A stretch of DNA of 64,000 nucleotides, from positions 62,194-126,193 of the forward strand of contig UBNE01000034.1 in NCBI GenBank assembly GCA_900466745.1, read 5' to 3'. Each line of letters opens with the position of its first letter. The first letter of the stretch is position 1. The position numbers and the translations under genes were made by a program. Positions 48,790-57,329 of the stretch are shown piece by piece. The notes under the pieces are model-generated. The model searched no databases. It was not told the DNA's origin and saw only the letters and a program-made list of their open reading frames with translations. Origin of the DNA: Hyphomicrobiales bacterium (lineage in GTDB: Bacteria > Pseudomonadota > Alphaproteobacteria > Rhizobiales > Beijerinckiaceae).

Positions 48790-49226
48790 GACCGGCCTTC
48801 CTGCTGCGCCTGGAAGCGCGCCATCACTTCTTCGCCCGTCAGCCGCGGGCGCTCGCCGGCGAAGGCGTAAAGCGCCGGCTTCTCGTCAATGAAGATCTCT
48901 TCGAGGAACTTGAACGAGCTCACATCGTCGAAGCTCTGGAAAGCCACCGCGACATGGTCGCCGCCCTCGCGCAGCCGCCAGAACAGGCTGGAACCGCAGT
49001 TGCGGCAGAACTGGCGCAGTGCCCAGTCCGACGACACATAGCTGCCGAGCCGGCTCTCGTCCTCGACCGTGACCTCGCCGCAGGGCACGGCCATGAAGAC
49101 GCCGCCGCTCCAGCGCCGGCACATCCCGCAATGGCAGACGTCCATCTCGCGCTTCTGCGGCACGGCGGTGAACCGCACCGCGCCGCACAGGCAGCCGCCG
49201 GACAGTTTTTCCGCGCCGGGCGCCAT
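48786..49226 (-). CDS. GFA-family (glutathione-dependent formaldehyde-activating-like) zinc protein
   Basis: The 146-residue product has zinc cysteines Cys12/Cys14 ([10 protein letters not shown]), Cys31/Cys33/Cys36 (CHCGMC), and Cys74/Cys77 ([11 protein letters not shown]), the CENP-V/GFA fold. Members include S-(hydroxymethyl)glutathione synthase-like proteins, many without known activity. It sits between nuoC and nuoD with overlaps at both ends (TGATG and ATGA). The ATG at 49226 or the GTG at 49229 could start it. No formaldehyde genes are nearby. Confidence 0.88.
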   Translation of the reverse strand: MAPGAEKLSGGCLCGAVRFTAVPQKREMDVCHCGMCRRWSGGVFMAVPCGEVTVEDESRLGSYVSSDWALRQFCRNCGSSLFWRLREGGDHVAVAFQSFDDVSSFKFLEEIFIDEKPALYAFAGERPRLTGEEVMARFQAQQEGRS

Positions 49227-49831
49227 CACGCCCCCTTCGCCTTCTCGTCGCCCGGGAGGACGTAGTCCGTCCCTTCCCAGGGCGAGAGGAAATCGAAGTT
49301 GCGGAATTCCTGGGTCAGCTTCACCGGCTCGTAGACGACGCGCTTCTGCTCGTCGTCGTAGCGGACCTCGACGAAGCCGGTCAGCGGGAAGTCCTTGCGC
49401 AGCGGATAGCCCTCGAAGCCGTAGTCGGTGAGAATGCGGCGCAGGTCCGGATGGCCGGAGAACAGGATGCCGTAAAAGTCGTAAGCCTCGCGCTCGAACC
49501 AGTTCGCCGCCGGGAAGACCTCGACGACGGAGGGAACAGGCGTCGCCTCGTCGGTCTGCACCTTGACGCGGATGCGGCGGTTATGATGCGGCGCCAGCAA
49601 ATGGTAGACGATGTCGAAGCGCTTTTCGCGGCCCGGATAGTCGGCGCCGGCGATATCGGTGAAATTGACGAAGCGGAAGCGCGGGTCGGCATAGAGCGTC
49701 TTCATGACCCGGACGATCTCGGCCGCCTCGGCATGGATCGTCAGCTCCCCGAAGGCGACGACCGCCTCCGTGACCGCGCCGGGCAGCGCGGCCTGGATCT
49801 CTTCGCCGAGTTTCACGAGCGCTTCGCTCAT
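49226..49831 (-). CDS. nuoC: NADH-quinone oxidoreductase subunit C
   Basis: This 201-residue, 30-kDa-type subunit of the peripheral arm has [71 protein letters not shown] and [13 protein letters not shown]. It is coupled to the GFA gene downstream and separated from nuoB by a 165-bp gap with a long palindrome. Confidence 0.96.
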   Translation of the reverse strand: MSEALVKLGEEIQAALPGAVTEAVVAFGELTIHAEAAEIVRVMKTLYADPRFRFVNFTDIAGADYPGREKRFDIVYHLLAPHHNRRIRVKVQTDEATPVPSVVEVFPAANWFEREAYDFYGILFSGHPDLRRILTDYGFEGYPLRKDFPLTGFVEVRYDDEQKRVVYEPVKLTQEFRNFDFLSPWEGTDYVLPGDEKAKGA

Positions 49832-49845
49832 CGTCCATCCACCAC

Positions 49846-49965
49846 GTCATTCCGGGGCGCGCCGCAGGCGCGAGCCCGGAACCCATGAACACAGTCGGAG
49901 CCTTGCAAGGGAACACCTGTGTTCATGGGTTCCGGGCTCCTCGCTTCGCTCGGCCCCGGAATGAC
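49846..49965. repeat. Long palindromic repeat between nuoB and nuoC
   Basis: Outer arms GTCATTCCGGGGC and GCCCCGGAATGAC. The inner pair is a perfect 23-bp inverted repeat at 49872-49894 and 49917-49939, holding CCCATGAACACAG and its complement, with a 22-base loop. It belongs to a family related to, but distinct from, the GTCATCCCGG copies. Confidence 0.92.
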
Positions 49966-49996
49966 ACGGAGGTCAACCGGAGCCGTCTTCCACCTT

Positions 49997-50581
49997 CTAT
50001 CGCTCGATCGTGCCAGTGCGGCGGATCTTCTTCTGCAGCAGCAGCACGCCGTAGAGCAGCGCCTCCGCCGTCGGCGGGCAGCCCGGGACATAGATGTCGA
50101 TCGGGACGATGCGGTCGCAGCCGCGCACCACCGAATAGCTGTAGTGGTAATAGCCGCCGCCATTGGCGCAGGAGCCCATCGAGATGACGTAGCGCGGCTC
50201 CGGCATCTGATCGTAAACCTTGCGCAGGGCGGGTGCCATCTTGTTGGTCAGCGTGCCCGCGACGATCATCACGTCCGACTGGCGCGGCGAGGCGCGCGGC
50301 GCGAAACCGAAGCGCTCGACGTCGTAGCGCGGCATCGAGAGCTGCATCATCTCGACGGCGCAGCAGGCCAGGCCGAACGTCATCCACATCAGCGAGCCGG
50401 TGCGGGCCCAGTTGATCAGATCGTCGGTGGCGGTGACCAGGAAGCCCTTGTCGGCCAGCTCGTTGTTGATCTCGACGAAGAAAGGATCGCGCACGCCGGC
50501 CGGCTTGCCGTCGGGGCCGAGAAGCCCTCTCGGTGCCGGCGCGACGAGCGGGTCGCCGCGATCGATCGCTGTGACTGCCAT
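49997..50581 (-). CDS. nuoB: NADH-quinone oxidoreductase subunit B
   Basis: Holds the terminal [4Fe-4S] cluster N2. The 194-residue product has [85 protein letters not shown]. The tandem CC and the later cysteines supply the ligands. A short Gly/Pro N-terminal stretch is slightly longer than in E. coli. Confidence 0.97.
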   Translation of the reverse strand: MAVTAIDRGDPLVAPAPRGLLGPDGKPAGVRDPFFVEINNELADKGFLVTATDDLINWARTGSLMWMTFGLACCAVEMMQLSMPRYDVERFGFAPRASPRQSDVMIVAGTLTNKMAPALRKVYDQMPEPRYVISMGSCANGGGYYHYSYSVVRGCDRIVPIDIYVPGCPPTAEALLYGVLLLQKKIRRTGTIER

Positions 50582-50647
50582 GACCTAATCCTCGTGAACT
50601 TCAAGCCTGTCAGATAGGAAGCGGAAAACCGTTTCGCGACCGGACAG

Positions 50648-51028
50648 TTAGTCCCACTCCAGCGCGCCCTTGCGCCACTCGTAGATGAAGCCCACGGTCA
50701 GCACGCCGAGGAAGATCATCATCGACCAGAAACCATACCAGCCGAGGCTGCCGAAGGCGACGGCCCAGGGGAACAGGAACGCGACCTCGAGATCGAAGAT
50801 GATGAAGAGAATCGCGACCAGGTAGAACCGGACGTCGAACTTCATGCGGGCGTCGTCGAAGGCGTTGAAGCCGCATTCATAGGCCGAGAGCTTTTCGGCA
50901 TCCGGCTTGGAATAGGCGATGGCGAAGGGCGCGATCAGCAGCGCCAGACCGATCACCGCCGAGACGCCGATGAACAGCACCAGCGGCAGATAATCGGTCA
51001 GAAGGGAATGCATCGGGAAAGCTTGCAT
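50648..51028 (-). CDS. nuoA: NADH-quinone oxidoreductase subunit A
   Basis: This three-helix subunit has [46 protein letters not shown], including the conserved cysteine loop over the quinone entry. Two starts are possible: the ATG at 51028 (126 residues, with a weak AGCGAG 8 bases upstream) or the ATG at 51013 (121 residues, closer to the usual family start, no ribosome-binding site). It is first in the operon. Confidence 0.95.
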   Translation of the reverse strand: MQAFPMHSLLTDYLPLVLFIGVSAVIGLALLIAPFAIAYSKPDAEKLSAYECGFNAFDDARMKFDVRFYLVAILFIIFDLEVAFLFPWAVAFGSLGWYGFWSMMIFLGVLTVGFIYEWRKGALEWD

Positions 51029-51074
51029 CGTCGAACTCGCTTCGCGCGGCCGCACCGAGGCTTGCCGCCCCGTT

Positions 51075-51103
51075 CGCTTAGACCGTCGATTAGAATGAAG
51101 CAA
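51075..51103 (-). promoter_or_regulatory. Candidate nuo operon promoter
   Basis: Reading the minus strand, TTGCTT, 17 bases and TAAGCG lie about 50 bases upstream of nuoA. The -10 is weak. The surrounding stretch is AT-richer than the coding DNA. Confidence 0.33.
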
Positions 51104-51359
51104 GACTCCGCCGCGCCGCACAATCGCGCAGGCGGGTTGTATGCGGCGCAGGATGAGGCAAAATCATCCCGCCCCGGCCTGCTCCGACAGCCGCGAGGCG
51201 AAATTCGGCCGCAAATGCGCATTTTTTGCGCGGTTGGCCCCTATGCATTCATTCACCCTGCCCGAATCGCCCGCGGCAGGGCCGCTTTTCAAAGGTCGCC
51301 TTCATGCCTTCACCGACCCGGACCGCTCATGCCGCGCTGCCGATAGCGGCCCGCGCCGC

Positions 51360-52070
51360 GTGAGGTCCGCCGGCCTGCCGGCGAGCCTGGCGCTCGCCGC
51401 CCTCCTTGCCCTCCCGACCGCAAGCCTCGCCCAGTCCGGCGAGAGCATGCGCGCGCCGCTGCCGCCGCAGCGGCCCTTCGACCTCGACCTGGAGGGCACG
51501 CCGAAGCTGCCGCCGATCGTCATCCCGCCCCGCGCGCCTTCGCCGCAGGAGACGCCGGAGAGCCCGGCCGTCGCGGAAACCCCGCCCGCCGCGCCCTCGG
51601 CCGAAACCCCGGAGCCGGAGGCGCCGGCCACGGAAACCCCTCCGGCGGAAGGCGCCTCCCCCGCCCTCGGCGGGCCCGACGAGGACGAGGGCCCGGAATG
51701 GCCGAAGCTCACCCCCGGCCAGAAGGCCGGAGCCGAGCCCGCATTCGACCCGAACGAGAAAGCCGAGCATCCCGGCATCTCGACCGATCCAGGCACCTCG
51801 ATCGCCTGCCTGCCGGAGCGGCTGAAGGGGATTCTCGGCAAGATCGTCGAGAAATACGGGGCGGTGAAGGTGACCTCGGCCTGGCGGCCGCCCTGGCGGG
51901 CGCGGCGCAACTCCTATCACCGGCGCTGCGAGGCGATGGATTTCCGCGTGCCGGGCGTCCGGCCGCGGGTCGTCCTCGAATGGGCCCGGACGCTGCCGGA
52001 GGTCGGCGGCAACCATGTCTACTGGAACGGGCTGATCCATATCGACACCGGGCCGCGCCGGCCCTGGTGA
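51360..52070 (+). CDS. Secreted M15-type (DUF882/YcbK-like) metallopeptidase
   Basis: The 236-residue product has a signal peptide (about 1-24, ending ASLAQ). A Pro/Ala/Glu/Thr linker (about 30-135) follows, then a C-terminal M15A-type domain. Zinc ligands fit His187 and Asp194 (SYHRRCEAMDF) and His227 (HIDTG). This family cleaves D-Ala-containing peptidoglycan cross-links or stem peptides in the periplasm. GTG 51360 is chosen because upstream in-frame codons (to ATG 51243) lose the strong G/C third-base bias; the longer form remains possible. The gap to nuoA (51029-51359) holds only the promoter candidate and an A/T-richer patch. Confidence 0.78.
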   Translation: MRSAGLPASLALAALLALPTASLAQSGESMRAPLPPQRPFDLDLEGTPKLPPIVIPPRAPSPQETPESPAVAETPPAAPSAETPEPEAPATETPPAEGASPALGGPDEDEGPEWPKLTPGQKAGAEPAFDPNEKAEHPGISTDPGTSIACLPERLKGILGKIVEKYGAVKVTSAWRPPWRARRNSYHRRCEAMDFRVPGVRPRVVLEWARTLPEVGGNHVYWNGLIHIDTGPRRPW

Positions 52071-52100
52071 GCCCGCGGCGCGGCGCGGCGTCCCGGCCGC

Positions 52101-52889
52101 TCAGGCCGCCGCCCGCGTCGCCACGATGAACAGCCGCGGGAAGCGCAGCAGCACCTTGCCGTCCGGCTCGGCCGGATAGGCCTGCGCGATGCGCTCCCGG
52201 TAGCGCGCGATGAAGCCTGCGCGCTGCTCGGCCGGCAGCGGGTCGAGATAGGGCTTCAGCCCGGTGCTCTTGAACCATTCGACGATCGCGTCGGCGCCGT
52301 CCAGGGCGTGGACATAGGTCGTCCGCCACAGGTCGCTCGCGCAGCCGGCGGCCGCGAGCCAGCGGCGGTAGTCGGAGAAGCTGCCGATCGAGGCCCGCGC
52401 CTCGGCGGCCCCGGCGAGGCGCGCCGCCCAGGGGCCTTCCGCCGCGGTCTCCGCCATGGCCCGATGCGAGGGCTCGGCGAGGTTGTCGGGCATCTGCACC
52501 GCCAGCACGCCGCCCGGCTTCAGCGCCGCGGCGAGGCGCGCGAACAGGGCGGCATGGTCGGGCAGCCATTGCAGCACCGCATTGGCGAAGATCAGGTCGT
52601 AGCGGGACTCGGCCGACCATGTGTCGAGATCCGCCAGGGCAAAGGCGAGTCCCGGCAGGCGCTTGCGCGCCTTCTCGATCATGTCGGGTGAGGAATCGAG
52701 CCCGCTGACCTCGGCTTGCGGGAAGCGGGCCGCCACCAGCTCCGTGCTGTTGCCCGGGCCGCAGCCGATGTCGATGCAGCGGGCCGGCGCCGCCAGCCTG
52801 ACGCGCTGGAGCAGGTCGAGCGAGGGGCGGGTGCGCTCATCCTCGAAGCGCAGATATTGCTCGGCATCCCAGTCGGGTTTGGCGGCCAT
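52101..52889 (-). CDS. tam: Trans-aconitate 2-methyltransferase-like SAM methyltransferase
   Basis: This 262-residue class I methyltransferase has [18 protein letters not shown] (about 40-57), [16 protein letters not shown] and [35 protein letters not shown]. Those stretches and the length match Tam, which esterifies trans-aconitate formed from cis-aconitate. Related methyltransferases share the pattern, so the substrate is probable rather than certain. It lies downstream of the AGE epimerase with a 97-bp gap. Confidence 0.85.
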   Translation of the reverse strand: MAAKPDWDAEQYLRFEDERTRPSLDLLQRVRLAAPARCIDIGCGPGNSTELVAARFPQAEVSGLDSSPDMIEKARKRLPGLAFALADLDTWSAESRYDLIFANAVLQWLPDHAALFARLAAALKPGGVLAVQMPDNLAEPSHRAMAETAAEGPWAARLAGAAEARASIGSFSDYRRWLAAAGCASDLWRTTYVHALDGADAIVEWFKSTGLKPYLDPLPAEQRAGFIARYRERIAQAYPAEPDGKVLLRFPRLFIVATRAAA

Positions 52890-52986
52890 GTCGCAGTCCA
52901 GTCCGTTGCGCGCCCCGGCCCCGAAGCGGCGCCCCGGAACGAAGGCAATCTAGGGCGGCCGCGCCCCGGAGGCCAGAACGCCGCCT

Positions 52987-54147
52987 TCAGGCCGCCTGCC
53001 CGCCCGGGCCGGAAGGCGGCGGCAGGACCCGCAGCGTCTCGGCCAGGCAGAGGAAGAGGTGATAGAGCACGCGCGCGGGCAGCGCGACCGGCAGCGGCGC
53101 GCCGGCCCGGTCGAGCTGGTTGCGCCAGAGCCCGGTCCGCGCATCGATGAAATGCGCGAAGATCAGGCCGAGATGGTGCGTCAGCCGGTCCGCCGCCTCC
53201 GCCTCGCCGGCGAACTCGAAGCGCGCGCCGAGCGCCTTGACGAATTCCGTCTGCGGCCAGAGCAGCTTGGTCGCGGCGACGGGCGTGCCGTCGGTCTCGA
53301 CGCCGTCGAGCACGAGCGGCGGGCACCCCGGATCGCGGTCGAGCCCCTGGGCGAGGCCGAAGCGATGGAGCCCGTCTGCCAGCCTGCGCGCCGGCTCCCA
53401 GCCGGTCAGGCGCTGGTGGTGATGCAGCAGCCAGACCCATTCGAACTGATGCCCCGGCTCGCGCAGCCGGCCGGCGGCGCCAGCGACAGGCTGCCAATTC
53501 ATATCGAAGAACTCGCCGAGCGTGCCCCCGGCATCGATGAAGCGCTCCGCCGCCAGCCGGACGATGCGGTCGGCGGCGTCGAACCAGCGCTGGCTGCCCG
53601 TCGCCTCCGCCAATGCGTGGAAGGCTTCGAGCAGGTGCATATGCGGGTTCTGCCGCCGCGGCAGCGTGCCGCGGTCGTCCTCGGCATAGCCGCCGAACGG
53701 AGCGGCCAGCCCGGTCTCGATCCCGTCCATCGTCGCCTCGGCCAGGCGGATGGCGGCCGCCTCGCCGGTCGCCCGGTGATAATGGGCGCAGGCGAAGAGC
53801 ACGAAGGCGAGATCGTAGAGGTCGCGGCGCAGGACGCTCGCCGCGCCGTCCGGAAGGAAACGCTTCGGCACATGGCCGTTCGCGGCCTGCGCCTTCAGCA
53901 GCAGGTCGAAGCCGCGGCGCGCCGCCTCCAGCGCCGCCGCATCGCCGCTCAGCCGCGCGGCATGGCTGAAGGTGTAGGCCAGGCGCGCCGTCGTCAGCGC
54001 GCTGCGGTCGGGCGCCGCGAGCGGGCGGCCATCCGCCGCGAACTCCTCGACATAGCCGCCTTCGCGCGCGTGGGCGCGTTCGATCCAGGCCGGGATCAGC
54101 GTGCCGTGGGTCCAGCGTTGCAGGCCGGAAGGCGACAGATCACGCAT
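52987..54147 (-). CDS. AGE family epimerase/isomerase
   Basis: This 386-residue protein of the N-acylglucosamine 2-epimerase superfamily forms an (alpha/alpha)6 barrel. Family features include YDLAFVLFACAHYHRATGE, NPHMHLLEAFHALAEATG, PGHQFEWVWLLHHH (catalytic His region) and KLLWPQTEFVKAL. Members isomerise or epimerise mannose, cellobiose or N-acylated sugars, and sugar specificity cannot be read here. It lies 9 bp after the amino-acid ABC ATPase, an unexpected operon partner. Confidence 0.88.
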   Translation of the reverse strand: MRDLSPSGLQRWTHGTLIPAWIERAHAREGGYVEEFAADGRPLAAPDRSALTTARLAYTFSHAARLSGDAAALEAARRGFDLLLKAQAANGHVPKRFLPDGAASVLRRDLYDLAFVLFACAHYHRATGEAAAIRLAEATMDGIETGLAAPFGGYAEDDRGTLPRRQNPHMHLLEAFHALAEATGSQRWFDAADRIVRLAAERFIDAGGTLGEFFDMNWQPVAGAAGRLREPGHQFEWVWLLHHHQRLTGWEPARRLADGLHRFGLAQGLDRDPGCPPLVLDGVETDGTPVAATKLLWPQTEFVKALGARFEFAGEAEAADRLTHHLGLIFAHFIDARTGLWRNQLDRAGAPLPVALPARVLYHLFLCLAETLRVLPPPSGPGGQAA

Positions 54148-54156
54148 GGCGGGGCT

Positions 54157-54954
54157 TCAATGCGCCTGCGTCTGCGCGTGCAGGATCTGGCCGAGGAACT
54201 TGCGGGTGCGCTCGTTCTGCGGCGCGGTGAAGAAGCGCTCGGGCGGCGCGACCTCGACGATCTCGCCGGCATCCATGAAGATCACCCGGTCGGCGACCTT
54301 GCGGGCGAAGCCCATCTCATGGGTGACGCAGAGCATGGTCATGCCGCTCTCGGCCAGCTCGACCATGACGTCGAGCACCTCCGAGACCATTTCGGGGTCG
54401 AGGGCCGAGGTCGGCTCGTCGAACAGCATGATCTTCGGGTTCATGCACAGCGAGCGGGCGATGGCGACGCGCTGCTGCTGGCCGCCGGAAAGCTGGATCG
54501 GGTATTTGTGCGCCTGTTCGGGGATATGGACGCGCTCGAGGATCTTGCGGGCGGTCGCCTCGGCCTCGGCCTTCGGGATGCCGCGTACCTTCATCGGTGC
54601 CAGCATGCAGTTCTCGAGCGCCGTCAGATGCGGGAACAGGTTGAAGCTCTGGAACACCATGCCGATCTCGCGACGGATGTCCTCGATGCCCTTGAGCCTG
54701 GCGTGGACGGCGGTGCCGTCGATGACGATCTCGCCCTTCTGGTGCTCCTCGAGCTGGTTCAGGCAGCGGATCAGCGTCGACTTGCCGGAGCCGGAGGGGC
54801 CGCAGATGACGATGCGCTCGCCGCGCGCGACGGAGAGGTCGATGTCGCGCAGGACGTGGAAGTCGCCATAGAACTTGTCGACATGGCGCATCTCGATGAT
54901 CGTGTCGCCGAGGGCGTGATCGGCGGCTGGGGGAGCGGTCGCGGGCATCTGCAA
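54157..54954 (-). CDS. Polar amino-acid ABC transporter ATP-binding protein
   Basis: The 265-residue ATPase has Walker [10 protein letters not shown] (about 53-61), the Q-loop [22 protein letters not shown], the signature [15 protein letters not shown], and Walker [17 protein letters not shown], the HisP/GlnQ/GltL subfamily. An N-terminal 20-residue extension ([15 protein letters not shown]) precedes the domain. It follows the binding protein gene, from which it is separated by a strong hairpin. Confidence 0.94.
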   Translation of the reverse strand: MQMPATAPPAADHALGDTIIEMRHVDKFYGDFHVLRDIDLSVARGERIVICGPSGSGKSTLIRCLNQLEEHQKGEIVIDGTAVHARLKGIEDIRREIGMVFQSFNLFPHLTALENCMLAPMKVRGIPKAEAEATARKILERVHIPEQAHKYPIQLSGGQQQRVAIARSLCMNPKIMLFDEPTSALDPEMVSEVLDVMVELAESGMTMLCVTHEMGFARKVADRVIFMDAGEIVEVAPPERFFTAPQNERTRKFLGQILHAQTQAH

Positions 54955-54976
54955 AAACCGTTCTTGCTGGGCTGGA

Positions 54977-55007
54977 CGCTGCGGCCGGCGCGAAGACGGC
55001 CGCAGCG
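54977..55007 (-). other. Intra-operon hairpin between binding-protein and ATPase genes
   Basis: CGCTGCGGCCG and CGGCCGCAGCG form a perfect 11-bp stem with a 9-base loop. No U-tract follows. Such hairpins often protect the 3' end of the abundant binding-protein message. Confidence 0.6.
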
Positions 55008-55068
55008 GGTCCTCCGGGAGCGGAGGCGTTCGGGCGGGGCCGGGATCAGGCCGTGGCTCCGCGGACGG

Positions 55069-55905
55069 TCACCACTTGTCCGAGGAGAACTGCGGCATCG
55101 GCGGCAGCTTCGTCAGCGGGACGCCGAACCACTTCTGGTTGATCTTCGAGAGCTCGCCATTGCTCACCAGCTCGGCGATGAAGCCGTTGGCGTAGTCGGC
55201 CAGCGCGGTGTCGGCCTTGCGGAAGGCCATGCCGTTGGCCTGCTCCTTCAGGATGATCTTGGGCTCGATGCCGAGCTGCGGATAGTCCTTGGTGAGCTGG
55301 GCGAGGACGATGTTGCTCGCGCCGATCGCCTGGACCTGGCCCGAGATCAGGGCCTGCAGGGTGGTGGCGTCGTCGTCGAAGCGCTTCAGCGGCGTGCCCT
55401 GCGGGGCGACGGCGCTGATCGCGATGTCCTGCGTCGAGGCGCGGGCGACGCTGATGGTCACCGACTTCAGGTCCTCCGGCGTCTTGATGGCCAAGCTCTT
55501 GGGCGCCAGCACATAGATCGTCATGGCGCTGTAGGGGTTGGAGAACAGCACCTGCTTCTGGCGCTCGGGGGTGATGCCGAAGGTCGCGATCAGCAGATCG
55601 ACCTTGTTGGTCAGCAGATAGGGGATGCGGTTCGGGCCGGTGACCGGGACGAGCTCGAGCTTGACGCCGAGCTTCTTGGCCATCAGCGCCGCGACATCGG
55701 CGTCGTAGCCGGCCGGCTGCTGGTTGGCGTCGGTGCCGCCGAAGGGCGGGTAGTCGGTCAGCACGCCGACCATCAGCTTGCCGCGCGCCTTGATCTCGTC
55801 GGGCGTCGCGGCATGGGCCGGGGCGGCGTCGAGCGCGGCGGCGGCGAGGCCGGCGACGACCAGCGCGCCGAATCCGCGCCGGCAAATCGTTTTAAACAGG
55901 GACAT
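55069..55905 (-). CDS. Polar amino-acid ABC transporter substrate-binding protein
   Basis: This 278-residue class 3 (SBP_bac_3) periplasmic protein has a signal peptide ending APAHA (about residue 32). It then reads IKARGKLMVGVLTDYPPFGGTDANQQPAGYDADVAALMAKKLGV, the family's ligand-pocket start, and VDLLIATFGITPERQKQVLFSNPY. The ligand is probably a polar or acidic amino acid, not resolved by sequence. It is flanked by hairpins on both sides. Confidence 0.93.
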   Translation of the reverse strand: MSLFKTICRRGFGALVVAGLAAAALDAAPAHAATPDEIKARGKLMVGVLTDYPPFGGTDANQQPAGYDADVAALMAKKLGVKLELVPVTGPNRIPYLLTNKVDLLIATFGITPERQKQVLFSNPYSAMTIYVLAPKSLAIKTPEDLKSVTISVARASTQDIAISAVAPQGTPLKRFDDDATTLQALISGQVQAIGASNIVLAQLTKDYPQLGIEPKIILKEQANGMAFRKADTALADYANGFIAELVSNGELSKINQKWFGVPLTKLPPMPQFSSDKW

Positions 55906-55956
55906 GGGTCGTTCTCCTCATGGGGTAGGCTGGTGTTTGCATCGATGCGTTCCGGG

Positions 55957-56000
55957 CCTGTCCCTGCCACGAGAGGGGTTTCCCCCTTTCGCGGCACAGG
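55957..56000 (-). other. Intra-operon hairpin between permease and binding-protein genes
   Basis: An imperfect long stem joins CCTGTGCC...CGAAAGGGG to CCCCTCTCG...GGCAGGGAC around a GAAA-like loop, just after the permease stop. It may set the relative level of permease and binding protein. Confidence 0.5.
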
Positions 56001-56001
56001 C

Positions 56002-56652
56002 TCAGCGCGCGGCGACGAGGAGCTTTTGCTCCATCCGCTTGCTGTAGGCCGAAAGCGGCCTGCAGATGACGTAATAGATCAGCGCGACGAGCGCGAAGAT
56101 CGTGAAGGGCCGGAAGGTGGCGTTGTTGATGATCTGCGCCGCCCGCGTCAGCTCGACGAAGCCGATGATCGAGGCGAGCGAGGTGCCCTTGATGAGCTGC
56201 ACCAGGAAGCCGATCGTCGGCGGGATGGCGATGCGGATCGCCTGCGGGGCGATCACCAGCACCATCTTCGGCCAGTAGCGCAGGCCGAGCGAGGTCGCCG
56301 CCTCCCATTGGCCGCGCGGCACGACCTCGATCGCGCCGCGCCAGATCTCGCCGAGGAAGGCGCTGGCATGCAGCGACAGGCCGAGCGCCGCCGCCGTCCA
56401 GGGGTCGACCGACCAGCCGAACAGCCCCGGCACGAAGAAGGCGAGGAAGAGCTGCATCAGCAGCGGCGTGCCCTGGAAGAGCTTGATGTAGCCGGCCGAG
56501 ACGATCCGGACGCCCTTGAACTCGCTGGTCCGGGCGAGCGCCACCAGCGCCCCGCCGATCGCCCCGCCGAGGAAGGCGACGAGCGAGAGCAGCAGCGTCC
56601 AGCGCACCGCCATGATGATGTAGATGATGTCGCCTGATCCGAGTGCGCGCAT
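56002..56652 (-). CDS. Polar amino-acid ABC transporter permease (HisM/GlnP type)
   Basis: This 216-residue permease has about five helices, the LFLAFFVPGLFGW region and the EAA-type loop GAIEVVPRGQWEAATSLGLRYWPKMVLVIAPQAIRIAIPPTIG that contacts the ATPase. It pairs with the second permease 8 bp upstream. Confidence 0.93.
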   Translation of the reverse strand: MRALGSGDIIYIIMAVRWTLLLSLVAFLGGAIGGALVALARTSEFKGVRIVSAGYIKLFQGTPLLMQLFLAFFVPGLFGWSVDPWTAAALGLSLHASAFLGEIWRGAIEVVPRGQWEAATSLGLRYWPKMVLVIAPQAIRIAIPPTIGFLVQLIKGTSLASIIGFVELTRAAQIINNATFRPFTIFALVALIYYVICRPLSAYSKRMEQKLLVAAR

Positions 56653-56660
56653 GGGTCAAC

Positions 56661-57329
56661 CTACCGTGTCGGCTTGCGCAGGAAGGCGCGTTCGATCCCG
56701 GCGAAGACCGTCCAGAAGAAGACGGACAAGCCAAGATACAGGCATGTGGCGACGAAATAGACCTCGAAGCTGCGGAAGGTGCGCGACTGGATGTCGCCGG
56801 CCACCGCCGTCAGCTCGCTGGCCGCGATCGCCGAGCAGACGCTGGTGTTCAGCATCAGCAGGATGAACTGGCTGGTGAGCGAGGGGTAGATCGCCTGGAT
56901 CGCCGGCTTCAGGATGATGTAGCGGAAGATCTGGAGCGGGCGCATGCCGAGCGACTTGCCGGCCTCGACCTGCCCCTTCTGGATACTCTCGATGCCGGCG
57001 CGGATGATCTCGATGCCGTAGGCGCCGACATTCACCACCAGCGCCAGCAGCGCCGCCGCGTTGGAGGAGAACTTCAGGCCAGCCGCCGGCAGGCCGAAAT
57101 AGATCACGAAGATCTGGATCAGGAACGGCGTGTTGCGGATGAGCTCGATATATTCGTCGATGATCCGGCGCAGCCAGCCCGGCCCCGAGGTCTTGCCGAG
57201 CGCGCCCGCGACCGAGACCACCATGCCGATCGCCATCGCCAGCGCCGAGAGCACCAGCGAATTGAGCAGACCCTGCAGCAGCTCCGGCCAGGCCGCGAAG
57301 ACGTCGGCAAAATCGAATTCATAGCTCAT
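56661..57329 (-). CDS. Polar amino-acid ABC transporter permease (HisQ/GlnP type)
   Basis: This 222-residue permease starts MSYEFDFADVFAAWPELLQGLLNSLVLSALAMAIG and has YIELIRNTPFLIQIFVIYFGLPAAGLK, typical of the family. The EAA loop reads AGIESIQKGQVEAGKSLGMRPLQIFRYIILKPAIQAIYPSL. It is first in the transporter operon permease-permease-SBP-ATPase-epimerase. Confidence 0.93.
   Translation of the reverse strand: MSYEFDFADVFAAWPELLQGLLNSLVLSALAMAIGMVVSVAGALGKTSGPGWLRRIIDEYIELIRNTPFLIQIFVIYFGLPAAGLKFSSNAAALLALVVNVGAYGIEIIRAGIESIQKGQVEAGKSLGMRPLQIFRYIILKPAIQAIYPSLTSQFILLMLNTSVCSAIAASELTAVAGDIQSRTFRSFEVYFVATCLYLGLSVFFWTVFAGIERAFLRKPTR

Noticed and set aside
51243-51359. Extending the M15 peptidase gene to the ATG at 51243
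   Set aside because: Third-base G/C bias is nearly complete after 51360 but mixed before it, and the extra 39 residues would put the signal peptide core unusually far from the N-terminus. Not excluded.
53059-56637. Plus-strand open frame of about 1190 codons antisense to the AGE epimerase and ABC genes
   Set aside because: The opposite strand carries clear enzyme and transporter motifs. This frame has none and no plausible start signal.
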